A DNA stretch of 64,000 nt from Serpula lacrymans var. lacrymans S7.9 (Eukaryota; Basidiomycota; Agaricomycetes; Boletales; Serpulaceae): assembly GCF_000218685.1 (NCBI RefSeq), contig NW_006763294.1:2414684-2478683 (forward strand), written 5' to 3'. The notes below the pieces were generated by a model. That model was not told the DNA's origin. It worked only from the letters and a program-made list of their open reading frames with translations, and made no database searches. Numbering within the stretch: the stretch's first letter is position 1; every line of letters starts with the position of its first letter. The position numbers and the translations under genes were made by a program. Below, piece after piece: positions 11,750 through 23,972 of the stretch.

Positions 11750-13817
11750 ATGGCCGGAGATATGCCAGAACAAACAGATGTTTCGACATCTATAGTTGCT
11801 TATCCGGATCTTTATGAAGCACCTATTGCTGAACTCCAAGCATGTCTGGAAAAGGGATTGTTTACAAGTGTCGATCTTGTCAAGGTGATCGAGCGAACTA
11901 ATATGCTAATGTCTTTGAATCACCAATCCGATCTAACTCTTTCCTGTTATCCAGGCCTACTTGGCAAGGATCGATGAAGTCAATGTGAAAGGTCCGGCCT
12001 TAAACGCGATCATTGAGAATAACCCTAGTGCTCTGTCGCAGGCCGCTGGACTGGACATTGAGAGAGAAATCAAAGGAAGTCGTGGTCCCTTGCATGGTAT
12101 TCCGATACTGCTGAAAGACAATATCGCAACTTTACACAGTGAAGGTAGGTCTTAAGACTTTATCGAAGGGTGAATCCTGACTGTGTGTTTCATCTCATAT
12201 CAGGTATGAATACGACTTCAGGTAAATCGTGGCCGTCGTTCGCAGTTTTACATGTTCTGATCGTCGATCAACAGGGTCTCATGCTCTTGTTGGTTCCGTC
12301 GTACCTCGCGACGCCTTTATTGCCGCTAAACTTCGTGCTGCGGGCGCAATCCTCTTGGGGAAAGCGAACCAATCTGAATGGGCGAACTTTCGTGGGCAGG
12401 TACCGTCTGGTTTCTCGGGACGCGGGGGACAAGCAACGTGCCCTTACTATCCACATGTTGACCCTTCTGGTTCCAGCTCTGGCAGTGGCGTTGCAATAGC
12501 AATAGGACTTGCAGCTGGCTCTCTCGGTACAGAGACGGATGGATCAATCATAGGCCCCAGTAGTCAAAATAATCTGGTCGGGATAAAGCCAACTGTCGGA
12601 CTAACTTCACGTGCGGGAGGTAGGAATCTGCCGACTGCACTGTGACTCTTGGTGTTGATCCGGTTATTTTAGTCATTCCGATATCTTCTCACCAAGACTC
12701 TGCAGGCCCCATGTGCCGGTCTGTCGCTGATGTCGCTGTCATTCTGTCCGCTATCGCAGGCCCTGACCCTCTAGATGAAGTTACGCTCTCTCAGCCCAGC
12801 CTCATTCCTGATTATCTACAGGCACTGAATCCAAATGCTTTGCGTGGCGTTCGTCTCGGTGTGCCTAGGCTTTTCCAGGAACAAGACTCGGATGAACATA
12901 TACTTGCTGCTTTCGAGGCCTCGCTGGACATCCTTCGAACGCTGGGTGCTGAAATCGTGGATCCAGCGGAGTTTCCAAATGCAAAGGAACTGCAAGCATC
13001 GAAGAGTGAGAGTATTGTTTTGAGCACAGAATTCAAGGTTGGGCCCGTCCGTTTGATCCATGAGACCCCTAAGCTCATGAGCTGCGTTATAGATTGACGT
13101 CAACAAGTATCTTGCGGGACTCGTCGAAGTCCCCACGGGTGTCAAGAACATCGCGGATGTCATTACGTTCAATAAGGAACACGCTGACCTGGAGCTTATT
13201 CCTCCGTATTATGAGGACCAATCTCAGTATGTCACTTCATGCTAATCTGTCACATGCGCAATATTCACTTTCTCTCGCAGACTCATCACTTCAGAAGCAA
13301 CGGTTGCGGATGAAACCTATCACGCAGCTCTTGCAAAAAACTTGGAACTTGGCCGCACCAGGGGTATTGATGCTACTTTGGAGAAATTTAAACTGGATGC
13401 TATCATTATCCACTCCAACGGTACGCTGGAAAATTTACACATATACGAGCCCTACTTACTCGTTATGACATGTGAAGGTTTCGCATCTACACCTGCGGCG
13501 ATTGCTGGATATCCCATCATCACAGGTAAGTACTCAGTATATATAGTGCACAACACGACAGAACATCCATCTCCTATTTAGTTCCTCTTGGCTTTTACCC
13601 CAGCAATATGGTAGTAGTACCTTCAACCCCAGCACCAGTGTTCAACAAGGGACCCGGTGTTCCTTTCGGGCTGTCTTTCCTGGGCACTGCCTATACCGAA
13701 TTCCAGCTCATTAGTTACGCTTATGCATATGAACAGGCCACCCATGTGCGTCTCAAACAGCTAGCATATCCGGCTGCGATTCCCAAGACTCAGTTAGTAG
13801 ATATCGTCGGGAAGTAG
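11750..13817 (+). CDS. Amidase signature-family hydrolase
   Basis: About 540 residues after removing introns. The amidase-signature triad is visible: Lys in LHGIPILLKDNIAT, the cis-Ser in DPSGSSSGSGVAIAIGL, and the nucleophile Ser in GTETDGSIIGPSSQNNLVGIKPT. Other family blocks are AYLARIDEVN, AAKLRAAGAILLGKANQSEWANFRG, QDSAGPMCRSVADVAVILSAI, and the C-terminal AGYPIITVPLGFYP and GPGVPFGLSFLG. The family hydrolyses amide bonds of varied substrates through a Ser-cisSer-Lys mechanism; the substrate is unknown here. No signal peptide, so probably intracellular. An 18-nt exon (GTATGAATACGACTTCAG, near 12204) supplies the MNTTSG part of the substrate loop. All inspected junctions keep phase. Confidence 0.9.
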
Positions 13818-14139
13818 GCAGTTGAGTTTCAGTCACAAATATGAGGATGTACGAGTAACTTTTTGGATGAAATCTTTGTATACCAACATAAAGTTCTATA
13901 TATGCCATACTACATACTACATAACTAAGCTACCTCAATCGTAGTAGGATTGGCCGCTTGAAACCGATATGATGAGCATAGGTCACTAGTACAACATATT
14001 GCTTGTCATTCTGCTGCAATACTAAAAGTCTGTTCAATACATGGCTAATGAACAACGAAAATCGTAATTTTGTACCAGTTACGTTTAAAAATAATCAGCC
14101 CTGCTGAAAGCTCCTTCCCTTCCCTGACTACGGAAAATT
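13818..14139. other. Intergenic, convergent
   Basis: 3' flanks of the amidase and of the small secreted-protein candidate. Nothing else seen. Confidence 0.5.
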
Positions 14140-14406
14140 TCAAGGGTGAATTCTCCGCCTACGGTAGCGAGGATGACGTGCTTCTGAATTTGGTGTGATA
14201 GTGGTATCTGAAGCACGGTCGTTCCCCGAAGGTGTAGAAAGGAAAGAAGCCCACTTCCGACTCCACAGGGGTAGTCTGGGAGACATCCTATCGGTATCTC
14301 TGGAGACGGAGTCTGCGTTTGTGTTACTGTCGTGAGGCGCAGCCTGCACAAGGACAGTAAGTAGCACCATAAGAGCTGCGAGGGCGTAGAATAGAAAGCG
14401 CATCAC
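14140..14406 (-). CDS. Candidate small secreted protein
   Basis: Not recognised. An 88-residue frame begins MMRFLFYALAALMVLLTVL and continues to VQAAP, a convincing signal peptide with an Ala-X-Ala type cleavage region. It is followed by a polar mature part with no cysteines visible, ending in a basic RRRR stretch. The second Met (14403) may be the start. An overlapping minus-strand frame (14085-14351) has a more globular composition, so an intron could move the gene into that frame; I could not decide between the two. Size and signal peptide resemble effector-like small secreted proteins of fungi, but no function is claimed. Confidence 0.35.
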   Translation of the reverse strand: MMRFLFYALAALMVLLTVLVQAAPHDSNTNADSVSRDTDRMSPRLPLWSRKWASFLSTPSGNDRASDTTITPNSEARHPRYRRRRIHP

Positions 14407-14920
14407 GGTAATGTATATCTTGGTTTACGGTGAATATGCTGGTGCTGCTGGTCAATGGGGGCAGAAGCGTAGACGTGAGGAGAAACGTACTGGCTGGCTA
14501 TTTTGAACTGACCAATGGTGAGACGCAGGCAAGACTAAGATGCGACTGACTCGGGACTCAGGCTAGCTGGTCCAAAAGGGATGAGTAGAATACTGGAACA
14601 AAGAACGAGGGCCTCAGTAGTTCGAGAAGTCTAGCTCGAATTCAAACCAGAGACATTGGATGCAGCCAGCGATGGGGGCAGGCTAAAGGGAGCGGGTGGC
14701 ATTGCAAAATGAGGTTTTATATATTATCCTTTATGCCTGGGTGTATCGAGGGACCTTTTTTTGGGACGATATCATTTCGTTCAGTTGCTGTGAAAGGAAA
14801 GCTGCAACAAAGAAACGGGGTCTCCCGACGGCTGAGAATGGCAGAACATTCCCACGGTCACAGGTCGCTATCTATTGTCTACTGCCAAATGTTCCACTCA
14901 GACCCGAAATACCTGTCAAA
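14407..14920. other. Intergenic, divergent promoter region
   Basis: Between the minus-strand small-protein candidate and the plus-strand NOSIP-like gene. No coding signal seen. Confidence 0.5.
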
Positions 14921-16287
14921 ATGACGAAACATAGCAAGAACAATACTGCATCTTCAGTGTTTTCCTATGCCGAAAAGCAGAAGACCAACTATGGGACAAA
15001 ACGGGTGCGTTGTTTTGCATGTTCATCACACTCAGCTGTAGACGTACAATCCGGGTCAGCAACGTTTAGGCAATGAATCCATGCGAACATTCGATGCATG
15101 TGCCCTCTGTTTGCAGCGTGCAAGAGAGCCTTTAGCCTGCAACCATGGTCATTTATTTTGCAAAGAGTGTGTCTACACGGATCTTTGTGGGTGTCATTTC
15201 ACTCGCCGGAATAATCTCCGCTAGACTCTAGTGCAGTGACCCAGAAAAAGGACATTAAACGTCAAAAGGATCGTTTGGAGGCCATGAAGAAAGGAGCGGA
15301 GGGAGAAAAGGAGCGGGCCAAAGAAGCTGCAAGGCAACGAGTACTTCATGATTTTGAGAAGGGACATCTTGGACTATCGGGCAACACAACTGTTCTCGCG
15401 ACTACATCCGGAGCTGCCTCGAACGAATGTGCGTGTTTTGTCTTTCGGCTTCATCTCAGCTCTCACATCTTGATGTACAGCCACGGGTACTAAACGCAAG
15501 CTCGACATTGATTCTTCTACTGTAGAAACATTAACGCGCGAAGCTGAAGAAGCTGCACTCCGACAGATTGAGCGAGAACAGGCTGAAGCTTTGCGCCACA
15601 AACTTCCCGATTTCTGGTTGCCTTCGCTAACTCCTACTTATACATCTGTCGGCCCTCCTGTCTCGTTAAAAGACGTTAAGCTCCAGACAACGTGTCGAGG
15701 CGGGAATCCTCCACATCCGTTATCGTAAGATGTTCTATCTCTAGTTGGCTACCGGTATTAACATTAAAGTTTCAATCAAGGTTAAAGTCCCTGGTCCCTG
15801 TCAAGTTCACGTTCCATTCGACGTCGAATGCCCACCTTGTCGGCTCAACAGCCTCGCCTACCCAAGACGAGCAAGCAAAATCCAAACAGGAAGAGCAGCA
15901 AAGTCCTATATGTCCGTCATGCAAAGGCGTCATATCGAATAACAAAATTATCTTCCGTAAGCTCCCAAGCCCTTTGCCCGGTTATTGCTGAAGGACCGAT
16001 GTCATTTTTGAAGTGATGAAACCATGTGCCCATGTCATCTGCAAGACGTGCACAGATTCTCTTGTCCGGCCCGCCCATCAGTGTGTAGTTTGCGATCATT
16101 TGTTAGGGGATCAAGATATCGTTGAATTGAAGAGAGAAGGTATGTGTTGTTGCGTGTGACATGGTCATCTGCCTTTCTATGTGAATTCTGACGGGCCTTG
16201 TTTATTTCTATACTTTCACTAGGCACTGGCTTTGCTGGAGGTGGCCTAGCAGAGTCCTCACGAACGGGAGTTGCATTCCAAGGATGA
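14921..16287 (+). CDS. NOSIP-like RING/U-box protein (predicted E3 ubiquitin ligase, spliceosome-associated family)
   Basis: The N-terminus MTKHSKNNTASSVFSYAEK is the hallmark NOSIP start. Next come a split zinc-binding/U-box-like region (FDACALCLQRAREPLACNHGHLFCKEC), a coiled coil rich in Lys/Glu (VTQKKDIKRQKDRLEAMKKG), and a second part with CPSCKGVISNNK. The end, CDHLLGDQDIVELKREGTGF then GVAFQG, matches the family's conserved C-terminus. Total about 310 residues over about six exons. NOSIP proteins act as ubiquitin ligases and associate with the spliceosome; the name refers to a mammalian nitric-oxide-synthase interaction. The stop was placed using the conserved GVAFQG ending across the last intron. 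Confidence 0.85.
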
Positions 16288-16508
16288 TTATGTATATCCC
16301 CGTTTCTGGATGTGACTTGCATAAATACAATTGATTCAAAGAACAACTTCCCCTTTCCGGCTGATCACGCTCCCCCTACTTGTCTCCGACGACTTCTTCA
16401 ATCAACAGTGCGGCATTCCTATAGACTGGCTGCTCTTCACGTGTATCTTCTCTGACGTACGTCCGCGGTCCGCTCTAACCGCCTAATCAGGGTACGCAAC
16501 GAATGCCA

Positions 16509-16514
16509 TATAAA
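16509..16514 (+). promoter_or_regulatory. TATA box of the GH31 gene
   Basis: TATAAA about 50 nt before the GH31 ATG. Motif and position only. Confidence 0.4.
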
Positions 16515-16562
16515 CCAAGTCGCAATATAGTCCGTTTGTGCGTCCCATCGCGTACTTGCAAG

Positions 16563-19500
16563 ATGTTAGGCATCCTAAGTATCGTTGCGGTCATAACGAC
16601 CGCATACGCTGCTAACACCTCTATACCGAGTTCTACTGGAATCAAACTGCAAAACGGTTTCGAGCGGGTGTACATCCAAGTGAGTATCGAGTAACTTCTA
16701 TAGGGGCTTGGTAACCCAATGTTGTGCAGCCTTTTGGTAATAATGGCATCCGTGTTCGTGCAAGCCTCCTGAGAGACCCGACTGGGAATGAATTATCTGC
16801 ACTTCTGGATCCTCCTCTTGAAGGGCCTGGTGGTAATCAAGGTTTGGCTTACGATCAGCTAGTCGGGTTTCAAGGCAACGCCAATCTAACAAACGGGAAT
16901 ATCGCTGCTGAAATTGCTACTGGCTACCTGTCCTTCTACCGCATCGAGTCGAATGGTTCTCGCACTCTTCTCACCTCTGAGTTTACCGATGATAAAGCTC
17001 TCTATCCTCGATACTATATCCAGGAATACAAAAGCCCCAGTTTTTCTGCAGAATTCTCTTTCACGGCTGAACCTGACGAGCAGATCTATGGAGTTGGCCA
17101 ACAAGCATGCTGCAAGGACAATTCTGTGAATAAAAAGGGACAGTCGATTGATCTCATCAACTTCAATTCATTTGTTCCTCTTCCGGTTTACATGTCTAAT
17201 AAAGTTTGTGTCTCGGGATTATGAAATTTGATGTAGCCACTCAAAGTCGAAAATCCTTTACAGGGATATCTTCAGTTTTTCAACATGCCCAGTCAGGGGC
17301 GCATGGGTAAGTGGCCGTAGCTTCGACAGGTAATGTTACTAAACTTGGGCTGTCAAAATAGAGTTCAGTCCGATACGTACTCGTTTCGTCAGCAGTGAAG
17401 CTACCGTTGTGGATTATTGGATGTGAGCATATTGATTCAGCTTTGATGCTTATAAACTAACTCGGGCGGGATATCACAGTACGACTGCAGAACCAGGCGA
17501 TTATGATACCTTGCAAGAACAATATACAGCTGTCACGGGTATGCCGCACCAGATGGTTTGACGTACACCACTCACTCTCCCTCATACAGGTCGACAGCCT
17601 ACGCCCCCTACATTCACTCACGGTTATCAGCAGTCCAAACTACGATATTTCAATCAAACACAAGTAGAAGATCTGGCCCAAGAATTCCATGACAGGCAAA
17701 TTAATGTATCCCTCATCGTTATTGGTACGGATGCTAGATGATGATAATCTTCCCGAAATTGTTCACTATTTCATGCAGACTTTTTTAACTGGAAGTATCA
17801 AGGAGATTGGTAAGTCCTACAACCATTTCACGTATTGGAAATACTCATGCGCGTCATCTGATAGGTCCTTTGACCCGGAATATTGGCCTGATCCTGCAGC
17901 TATGACTGCTAAAGTAAAAGAACTCACAGGTGCCGAGATGATGGTCTCGCTCTGGCCTAGTGTGGAAGACCTTTCTGTGAATTACCTGACGCTGCAAGAG
18001 CAAGGTTTGCTAGCTACCACTAGAGATGGCACAGGAATATCAGATTCTTTCGCCGGAGTATATACGCGGCTTATTGACTCTACTAACCCTGCATCTCGGG
18101 AATTCTTATGTGAGTACAGTATATAATATTTCGTGCTAGATATTCTTATGCGGATTCAAATGCAGGGAAACGTCTCAACGAAAGTTACTTCTCCAACGGT
18201 ATCCACAACTTCTGGATTGATCAAGCAGATGGTTAGATATCTTGTTTACCTTAGTGACAAGATATGCTGACGGAGGACATATTTTCAGGTGGTACTTTGG
18301 GAGAGGCTTTTGAAAACAGTAAGCTTTTTTTGTTCTGCGATTAGGTGTTCGACTTGATATCCATTTGCATCAGATGGTCAAACCATTGAAACAATTCCAT
18401 ATGCGAGGGCTTTCTCTCAATACTTTATCGGCACGCAAGAAGGCGCCGGGAAAATGTATCCGTGGTTACATCAACAGGCCATAAACGAGGGATTGCACAA
18501 CTTGACCGATACTCCAGCAACTGCCACGAGCTGTGAATATATGTCGTTGACCCGAAGTACATTCGCTGGAGGACAACGCTACTGCTCCTATCTTTGGAGT
18601 GGCGATACAATGGCAGAATTCCCTGTACTTTTGCAGCAAATTACCTCTGCTGTATCCGTCGCAGCTTCTGGAATTTCCTCTTGGACACTCGATTTGGGTG
18701 GGTTCACTGGCTTGGATATCGATACAGCATACGTACGACGTCATCCCTGTCTATCTGTAGAACAGTTAGCTGACTCTTTACACAGGGCAAGGAATTGTAC
18801 GTCAGATGGTTTGCAATGGGCGTATTCCTTCCATACGTAAGTCTATCTCGTCTCATAACTCAAATACAAACGCTTATATGTTTCTTTAGATGCGTACACA
18901 TGGGTATGCTAATGCTTACCTAAAATCCTAGAAGGCTTGACGACCCGTTATTTGCAGTGACCGTATTTGTGACATACCACCTCCTACAACTCCATCAAAC
19001 GCGAACTATTGCCCTAACGAAGTACGGTAATTTCCTATATGTTCTATCTACTGTCTCATTAATTCCCAATAGCCATGGTCATATGGCGAGGAAAACTACC
19101 CAATCCTCAAGATGGTAAGGTGACCGTACAGATCTTCTAGTCTTCCTTCTCACCATCGTTCCCCAGTACATCGAACTTCGTTACAAACTGGTTCCTTATG
19201 TCACACAACTCTTTGCAATGCTCCAAAACAACGGACGGACGATCATGCGTGCTCTTTATTTCGACTTCTCTCTGTCGGATCCATTCGTGGCGTCAGCAAC
19301 TGCCGCTAACGACCCGCTCGTGAGTCACCAATTCATGTTCGGTAGGTTTCGCACCCATAAGAAAGTTGACGAGCATGATGACTCACCCGATGAATATATT
19401 ATAATAGGTCCTCGTATCCTGGTCTCGCCCGTTGGAGTTCAAAATGCCACTTCAAAAGAAGTATATCTACCCCGCCTGACACAGGCCATGTTGGATCAAA

Positions 19501-19696
19501 ACTACACCTGGACTCATTGGTAAGTGTTTCATACGGACATGCAAAACAGGGGCTCACCGTCGTCTGAACTAACTCCAGGTGGACCAACACAAGTTACGGA
19601 CAAGGTGGTGCGTCTGTAAATGTCAGCGCTCCCCTCGACCAAATTCCAGTCTTCTACTTGGGAAGCATGGCCGATATCTTATCTGGAAACATCTGA
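16563..19696 (+). CDS. Secreted GH31 alpha-glycosidase (alpha-xylosidase/alpha-glucosidase-like)
   Basis: Signal peptide MLGILSIVAVITTAYA, then about 800 residues over at least fifteen exons. GH31 blocks occur in order: EQIYGVGQQACCKDN, YWITTAEPGDYDTL, PTPPTFTHGYQQSKLRY, DFFNWKYQGDWSFDPEYWPD, the nucleophile motif FWIDQAD (Asp codon 18219-18221), and the acid/base motif SSWTLDLGGFTG (Asp codon 18691-18693). A long beta-sandwich tail follows (GPRILVSPVGV). The DFFNW...GDWSFDPE block and the ID-Q-A-D nucleophile motif resemble alpha-xylosidase members more than maltases. Such enzymes release alpha-linked sugars, e.g. xylose from xyloglucan; the exact substrate is inference. Many N-glycosylation sequons fit secretion. 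No frame breaks seen. Confidence 0.88.
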
Positions 19697-20239
19697 GTCT
19701 GTTTTGTGGCGCTTTCAAGGATTTTTTTGTAGTGCTTTGCATGTATATAGGATCGATATGTGATGCCATTTGCGTGACCTTGATATAATATCTGAGCCTA
19801 AGCTGGCACTCTTGTATAAGTATGTACTATCCAGGCTTTGGTGTGCCCAGTGAGCGCTAGTGAGCGGTCAACTAAACCAGCACTTTAGTTAGTAGTAGTC
19901 CTCAGACTCGTCCCACAGCCTCCACTGAATCGAATTTCAGACCTCGATTCATAAAGCATGTTCTGGCATCCTGTCTCGAAACATCATCTAAGCTGCAGTT
20001 ATATTTCAAAGACTATCGTAGTGGTTTACATGTACGGAGCCCTACAACATGTGATCTTGTTTTTGTGACTTGGACAATTCCGATGAGCTCGCAGAGGCGA
20101 TAAGAGAGGTAGTCGTTCCTTCAATGTGATTCGATCCTGATGTCCAAGATGTGGGCCAGTTGACCGATAGACCAGATTAGCAGCTCGATTACAGTGATGT
20201 TTGACGTCTGTACTGGAGATAGATAGCGATACTCGAAGG
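19697..20239. other. Intergenic
   Basis: GH31 3' region and upstream region of the next gene. Open frames on the minus strand (20026-20406) have no recognisable features. Confidence 0.5.
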
Positions 20240-21942
20240 ATGAGTAACGGGTGTGAACAAAGGGAGAGCAAACGCAAAAGGCGAGCCATAACGGGTACCA
20301 GATTATCGTATCCAGCCGCAGCGATATTCGACGCCAGAAGTAGATACCAATTTATGAAGGACTTGGGGGTGGCAGATGCGTATAAAAGGATTCCAAGCCG
20401 ATACAAAGATATGAGATATCAAAAAGTCGACGAGGCCACCGTAAAGACAGCCAAAACCGTTGTCGTATGAGGGGAAATATTAACATCCGTTTTTTCTTCC
20501 TGCTTTGACCCCAGTTTGATCGTCTCGTGGCAGACAGCTGTCACTGTCACATGGACCTTTCGAAGAGACATACGTCAAAGCCAGGGTGAGCCGCTGGAGA
20601 AGAACTTATGTGGCCACACAATGGCAGAAAGTTCACACTGCCACTGAAAACACACTGTCCGGGACCTTTGAGCGTAGACCAAGCATCACACTGATCATAC
20701 AGCAGCACGTTGCGTCGCTATAAATTGCCAGAGGCCGTCAGCGTTGACGGATCAAAGCCCCTCTTACCAGTAAACGCAAACGACTCATATCGCCTTCGCA
20801 TCCTGTATAGAATCATGATGCTCCCAGTACATGCCGTATCGCCAGGGGGCAAACAATTCCGGAAAAACACCCATCAGCAGTTGTCAGTACACCAACTGCA
20901 GATGAACGCACATCATCTGGCAGCAAACTTTCCCCACCACACCCTTCCAACACCGACATCGGTCATGAATGATGCGTGGGCATTAGTGCCGAACATGACC
21001 ACCAATATCGCACAGGTACCATTAACATTAAAGGATCCTTCCTTCATTGCAGCACCACCCTCAAAAATACAACCGACGACAGAGAACATGGAATCAGCGC
21101 AAGATTTTACTAAACCCATCAGTGAAATCAAGCGTACCGAGGAAAGTGTGTTCACCACATCCATCAAGTCCGCCGGTCCCCGCGCAAAGATCAACATTAA
21201 TCAGATGATTAATGATTGTACAACGCTATATATGCGCGAAGGGATCGACGGGCTATTGCGAGGCCTCCTTCAGATCGGACAGCGGCATCTGCAGGGTACA
21301 TCACTGGTCTCTATCATTGTGCATCCCATGATAAAGGAAGTCACCCGGCTATCTCCAATGCAGGGGAAGGAGCTGGAACGATCGCTGCGATTAAGCGCGA
21401 TGACCATGTTCCAACAACACTGGAACACCGTAAGTGCTTCTTGTTTTCACAATATTAAATTACACATTGATAAATTATATTAAACACCTGTAGAAAGAAT
21501 GTCAATCGGTGGTTGATAAAACCACACAATTAACATACCGGTTGACAACGGGTGTGAAGACCGCCGGTCTCGTCGGATCGCTGTTCGCTGCCAAAGTGAC
21601 TACCACAGAGGACATTTTCTTATGCCTCGATCTTCTTATCGACGGCGGCGGGCAGCTCGATCGACTCCGTGCCGTGCACGCACTTATTACCCAGGCAAAC
21701 GACAAGCTTTGCAAGAAACGCAACATCGCAGGTACAATGCGCTTCTATGCAAAATTCATGGCAGTATACCCCGAAAGTGAAGCACAGATCTGTGCACAAA
21801 GCGAGGCCTTGATCTTGATCAGAGTGAGTAATAATCGGTTGACAAAGGACACAATGGCTTACTAGTTGGCTGCTATTCACAGGATGTGAACGATAGCATC
21901 GAGGGCTGGATGGTATCGCAAGAGAAGAAGAAAATCTATTGA
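20240..21942 (+). CDS. Hypothetical protein, possible MIF4G-like helical C-terminal region
   Basis: Not recognised with certainty. ATG at 20240 opens a basic stretch (ESKRKRRAITG). A clean 48-nt intron (gtatga...ccccag) leads to FDRLVADSCHCHMDLSKRH, and a second intron (gtgagc...atacag) joins in phase to STLRRYKLPEAVSVDG. After a low-complexity middle there are helical blocks: INQMINDCTTLYMREGIDGL, LQGTSLVSIIVHPMIKEVTR, GLVGSLFAAKVTTTEDIFLC and LDRLRAVHALITQANDKLC. The block FLCLDLL...LRAVHALI weakly recalls MIF4G-type HEAT helices of translation factors; this is a guess from pattern. About 450 residues, ending SQEKKKIY. Coding is supported by in-phase splicing across four introns. Confidence 0.55.
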
Positions 21943-22510
21943 TCAGCAACTTAGATCTTGCGTCAGGATGGCTATATGCCCCTTCGACAGCTTCGACAAC
22001 TCTGTCAACGTTTCTACAGGTTTGGGATCACTCCAGGCTCGCCCTACAGACCATTTGGCGAAGGGTAAAAAATTGCAAGGGAACGCAAGAATACCACTGA
22101 AGGTCAGATAGATTTTTGCAAGGTAAACAGGAGACATGGGGAAGCGGGGAAATATAATCGATTGAAAGGATGGTTTGCGTATGCGTTGGCTCTGTTGTTG
22201 CCTGTTGAAACGACAGGCTCTGGCAAAACATTGTTTGTCGTTAGTGGCTGACAGCTTCTCGCGCTGTGGAGAACGTTTGGGAACAGACAAAATATAATTC
22301 TGTGCTATACTCTGGATGAAAGATGGATACAACTATGGGATACAACTTGTTAAAAGCGACAAACACTGTAGATAATGAGCGTGCACAGGTGATGAACTTT
22401 TTTTTACCAATATGCGACTAGTTTCGTTTCCATACACACACACAACTCCCTGAAAGCAACTGTTCCTTGCCCATTTAGCAAGACTGGGCAGAAGAAGAAA
22501 ACCTCCAAGA
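21943..22510. other. Intergenic, convergent
   Basis: 3' flanks of two converging unrecognised genes, including a short CACACACA run near 22435. Nothing else seen. Confidence 0.5.
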
Positions 22511-23972
22511 TCATTTCAATAAGAACCCGATCCCTATACCTACACATAAGCTTCCCACCATAGCCAAGCCAAGGTGACAGTTGGCAACTTTGCCAACGAA
22601 AGTCGAGACTGATCTTCCCAAGCGATCGCGAGCAGGCTCTAGCAGCGAAAGGGAGAACAAAAACAAGGACGGAAAGTGTAGCGGATCAAAACATGAACTC
22701 ATGCAAGGCATGGAGATAACAGGACGAGCCGTGATCGTGTCCTCTCGCAGCCGCCTCGTCACGTCCTTCGAAAGAGTGTGATCCCATTGGGCTTCCCACT
22801 CTGCTTTATCCCACACAGGTTCCTCGCTCTTTGGTTTGACAGCGGGACCAAACACGTCTTTGCGGGACTGAGCGATGTTCTTAACCTCGCGCTCGACCTC
22901 TCTCCACCTGAGAAATCTCTCGGCAGCTTCAAAGCGGAGCATCGATATCGTTTCTGGCGAGCGGAAAAGTCCAGAGCGCAAGGCTACACCAGAACGCGGA
23001 CAGAAACTCGATAAATGTAGTCGACCAGAATGATGATCATTATCGGACAGTTCTGGAAGTACGATCATAGGTATGTGAAGGGCGAGAGCGTCGAGTAACT
23101 TGTACTCCGCGGGTGATGGCACTGTTGAAGATGCGTAAGAATACATTCTTACCATCAATATGGATAATATATGACTTGCCTGAAGTAGTTATAAAGATTA
23201 GAGCAGTATACAGGGGACTATAAGGCGAAGCAAGGAGGTTGGTTAACACTGCCGATGGCGGACATTGAGGATCGATGATATCTGATACAACGTGGAATGG
23301 CGACTGGATGATCGAGAGTACAGATTGCGAAATCGTTAGAGCCTGTTCATGTACACTGCACATCAGCCATCATTCCTGACAACATAAGCTATACGAACGC
23401 ACGTTATCGTCATGAGCATGTTCAGGTAATTTCATTATTTCCACATTCCGGGCAGGTTCAAACTTCTCTAGCCCATGAGCATCGCGATGCTCGATCCAGT
23501 CAGTCGACGCTCGAAGGACAGCGCCCTCCTTCGTCTCCTCCCAAGCACCGACTTCCACGATATCCTCGTTATCTTCAAGAAGCATACCGCTCAACGAGCC
23601 TTCGCCTTCCGCGCCATGTCCCCACACTAAGAGCCTCACATCGCCCAACGTCTTCCCATAAGGAGTTGGCCTGCGGAGAGCAGCAGGTAGGGTCAGAGAG
23701 GGGATAATGAGGCCCTGCGTCAAATCTTTCGCATGATCTGGGTGCGGTTGTATATGTGGCGGGCTGGCAGCGGCTGAAGAGAAGAAGAAAGACGATGAAA
23801 CGGATGGCAGCGACGATATGGACTCGGATGGGCTATCAGGGGGCGATGGCAGCGCACTGGAGCGAGGAGAGGACGGGTGCGATGCTATATTTGAGTTTTC
23901 CTGCGAGGATAAGTCGATGGTTGGAAAGAATGAACGTATGGTGGATGCGCTGGTGCTAACTGTACAATCCAT
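22511..23972 (-). CDS. Conserved hypothetical protein with Ser/Pro-rich N-terminus and C-terminal membrane anchor
   Basis: Not recognised. Three main exons. The first gives a Ser/Pro-rich low-complexity region (SSPRSSALPSPPDSPSES) then a folded-looking part (GKTLGDVRLLVWGHGAEG, EVGAWEETKEGAV). The middle exon reads LTISQSVLSIIQSPFHVVSD after an acceptor near 23354. The last holds EYKLLDALALHIPMIVLPEL, a charged stretch with WREVEREVKNIAQSRKD, and ends with a hydrophobic Gly-rich segment (GLAMVGSLCVGIGIGFLLK) right at the C-terminus. That end looks like a tail anchor with only a Lys after it. Probably about 430 residues. The order soluble domain, then terminal helix, suggests a cytosol-facing protein of an organelle membrane (inference). 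Confidence 0.6.
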
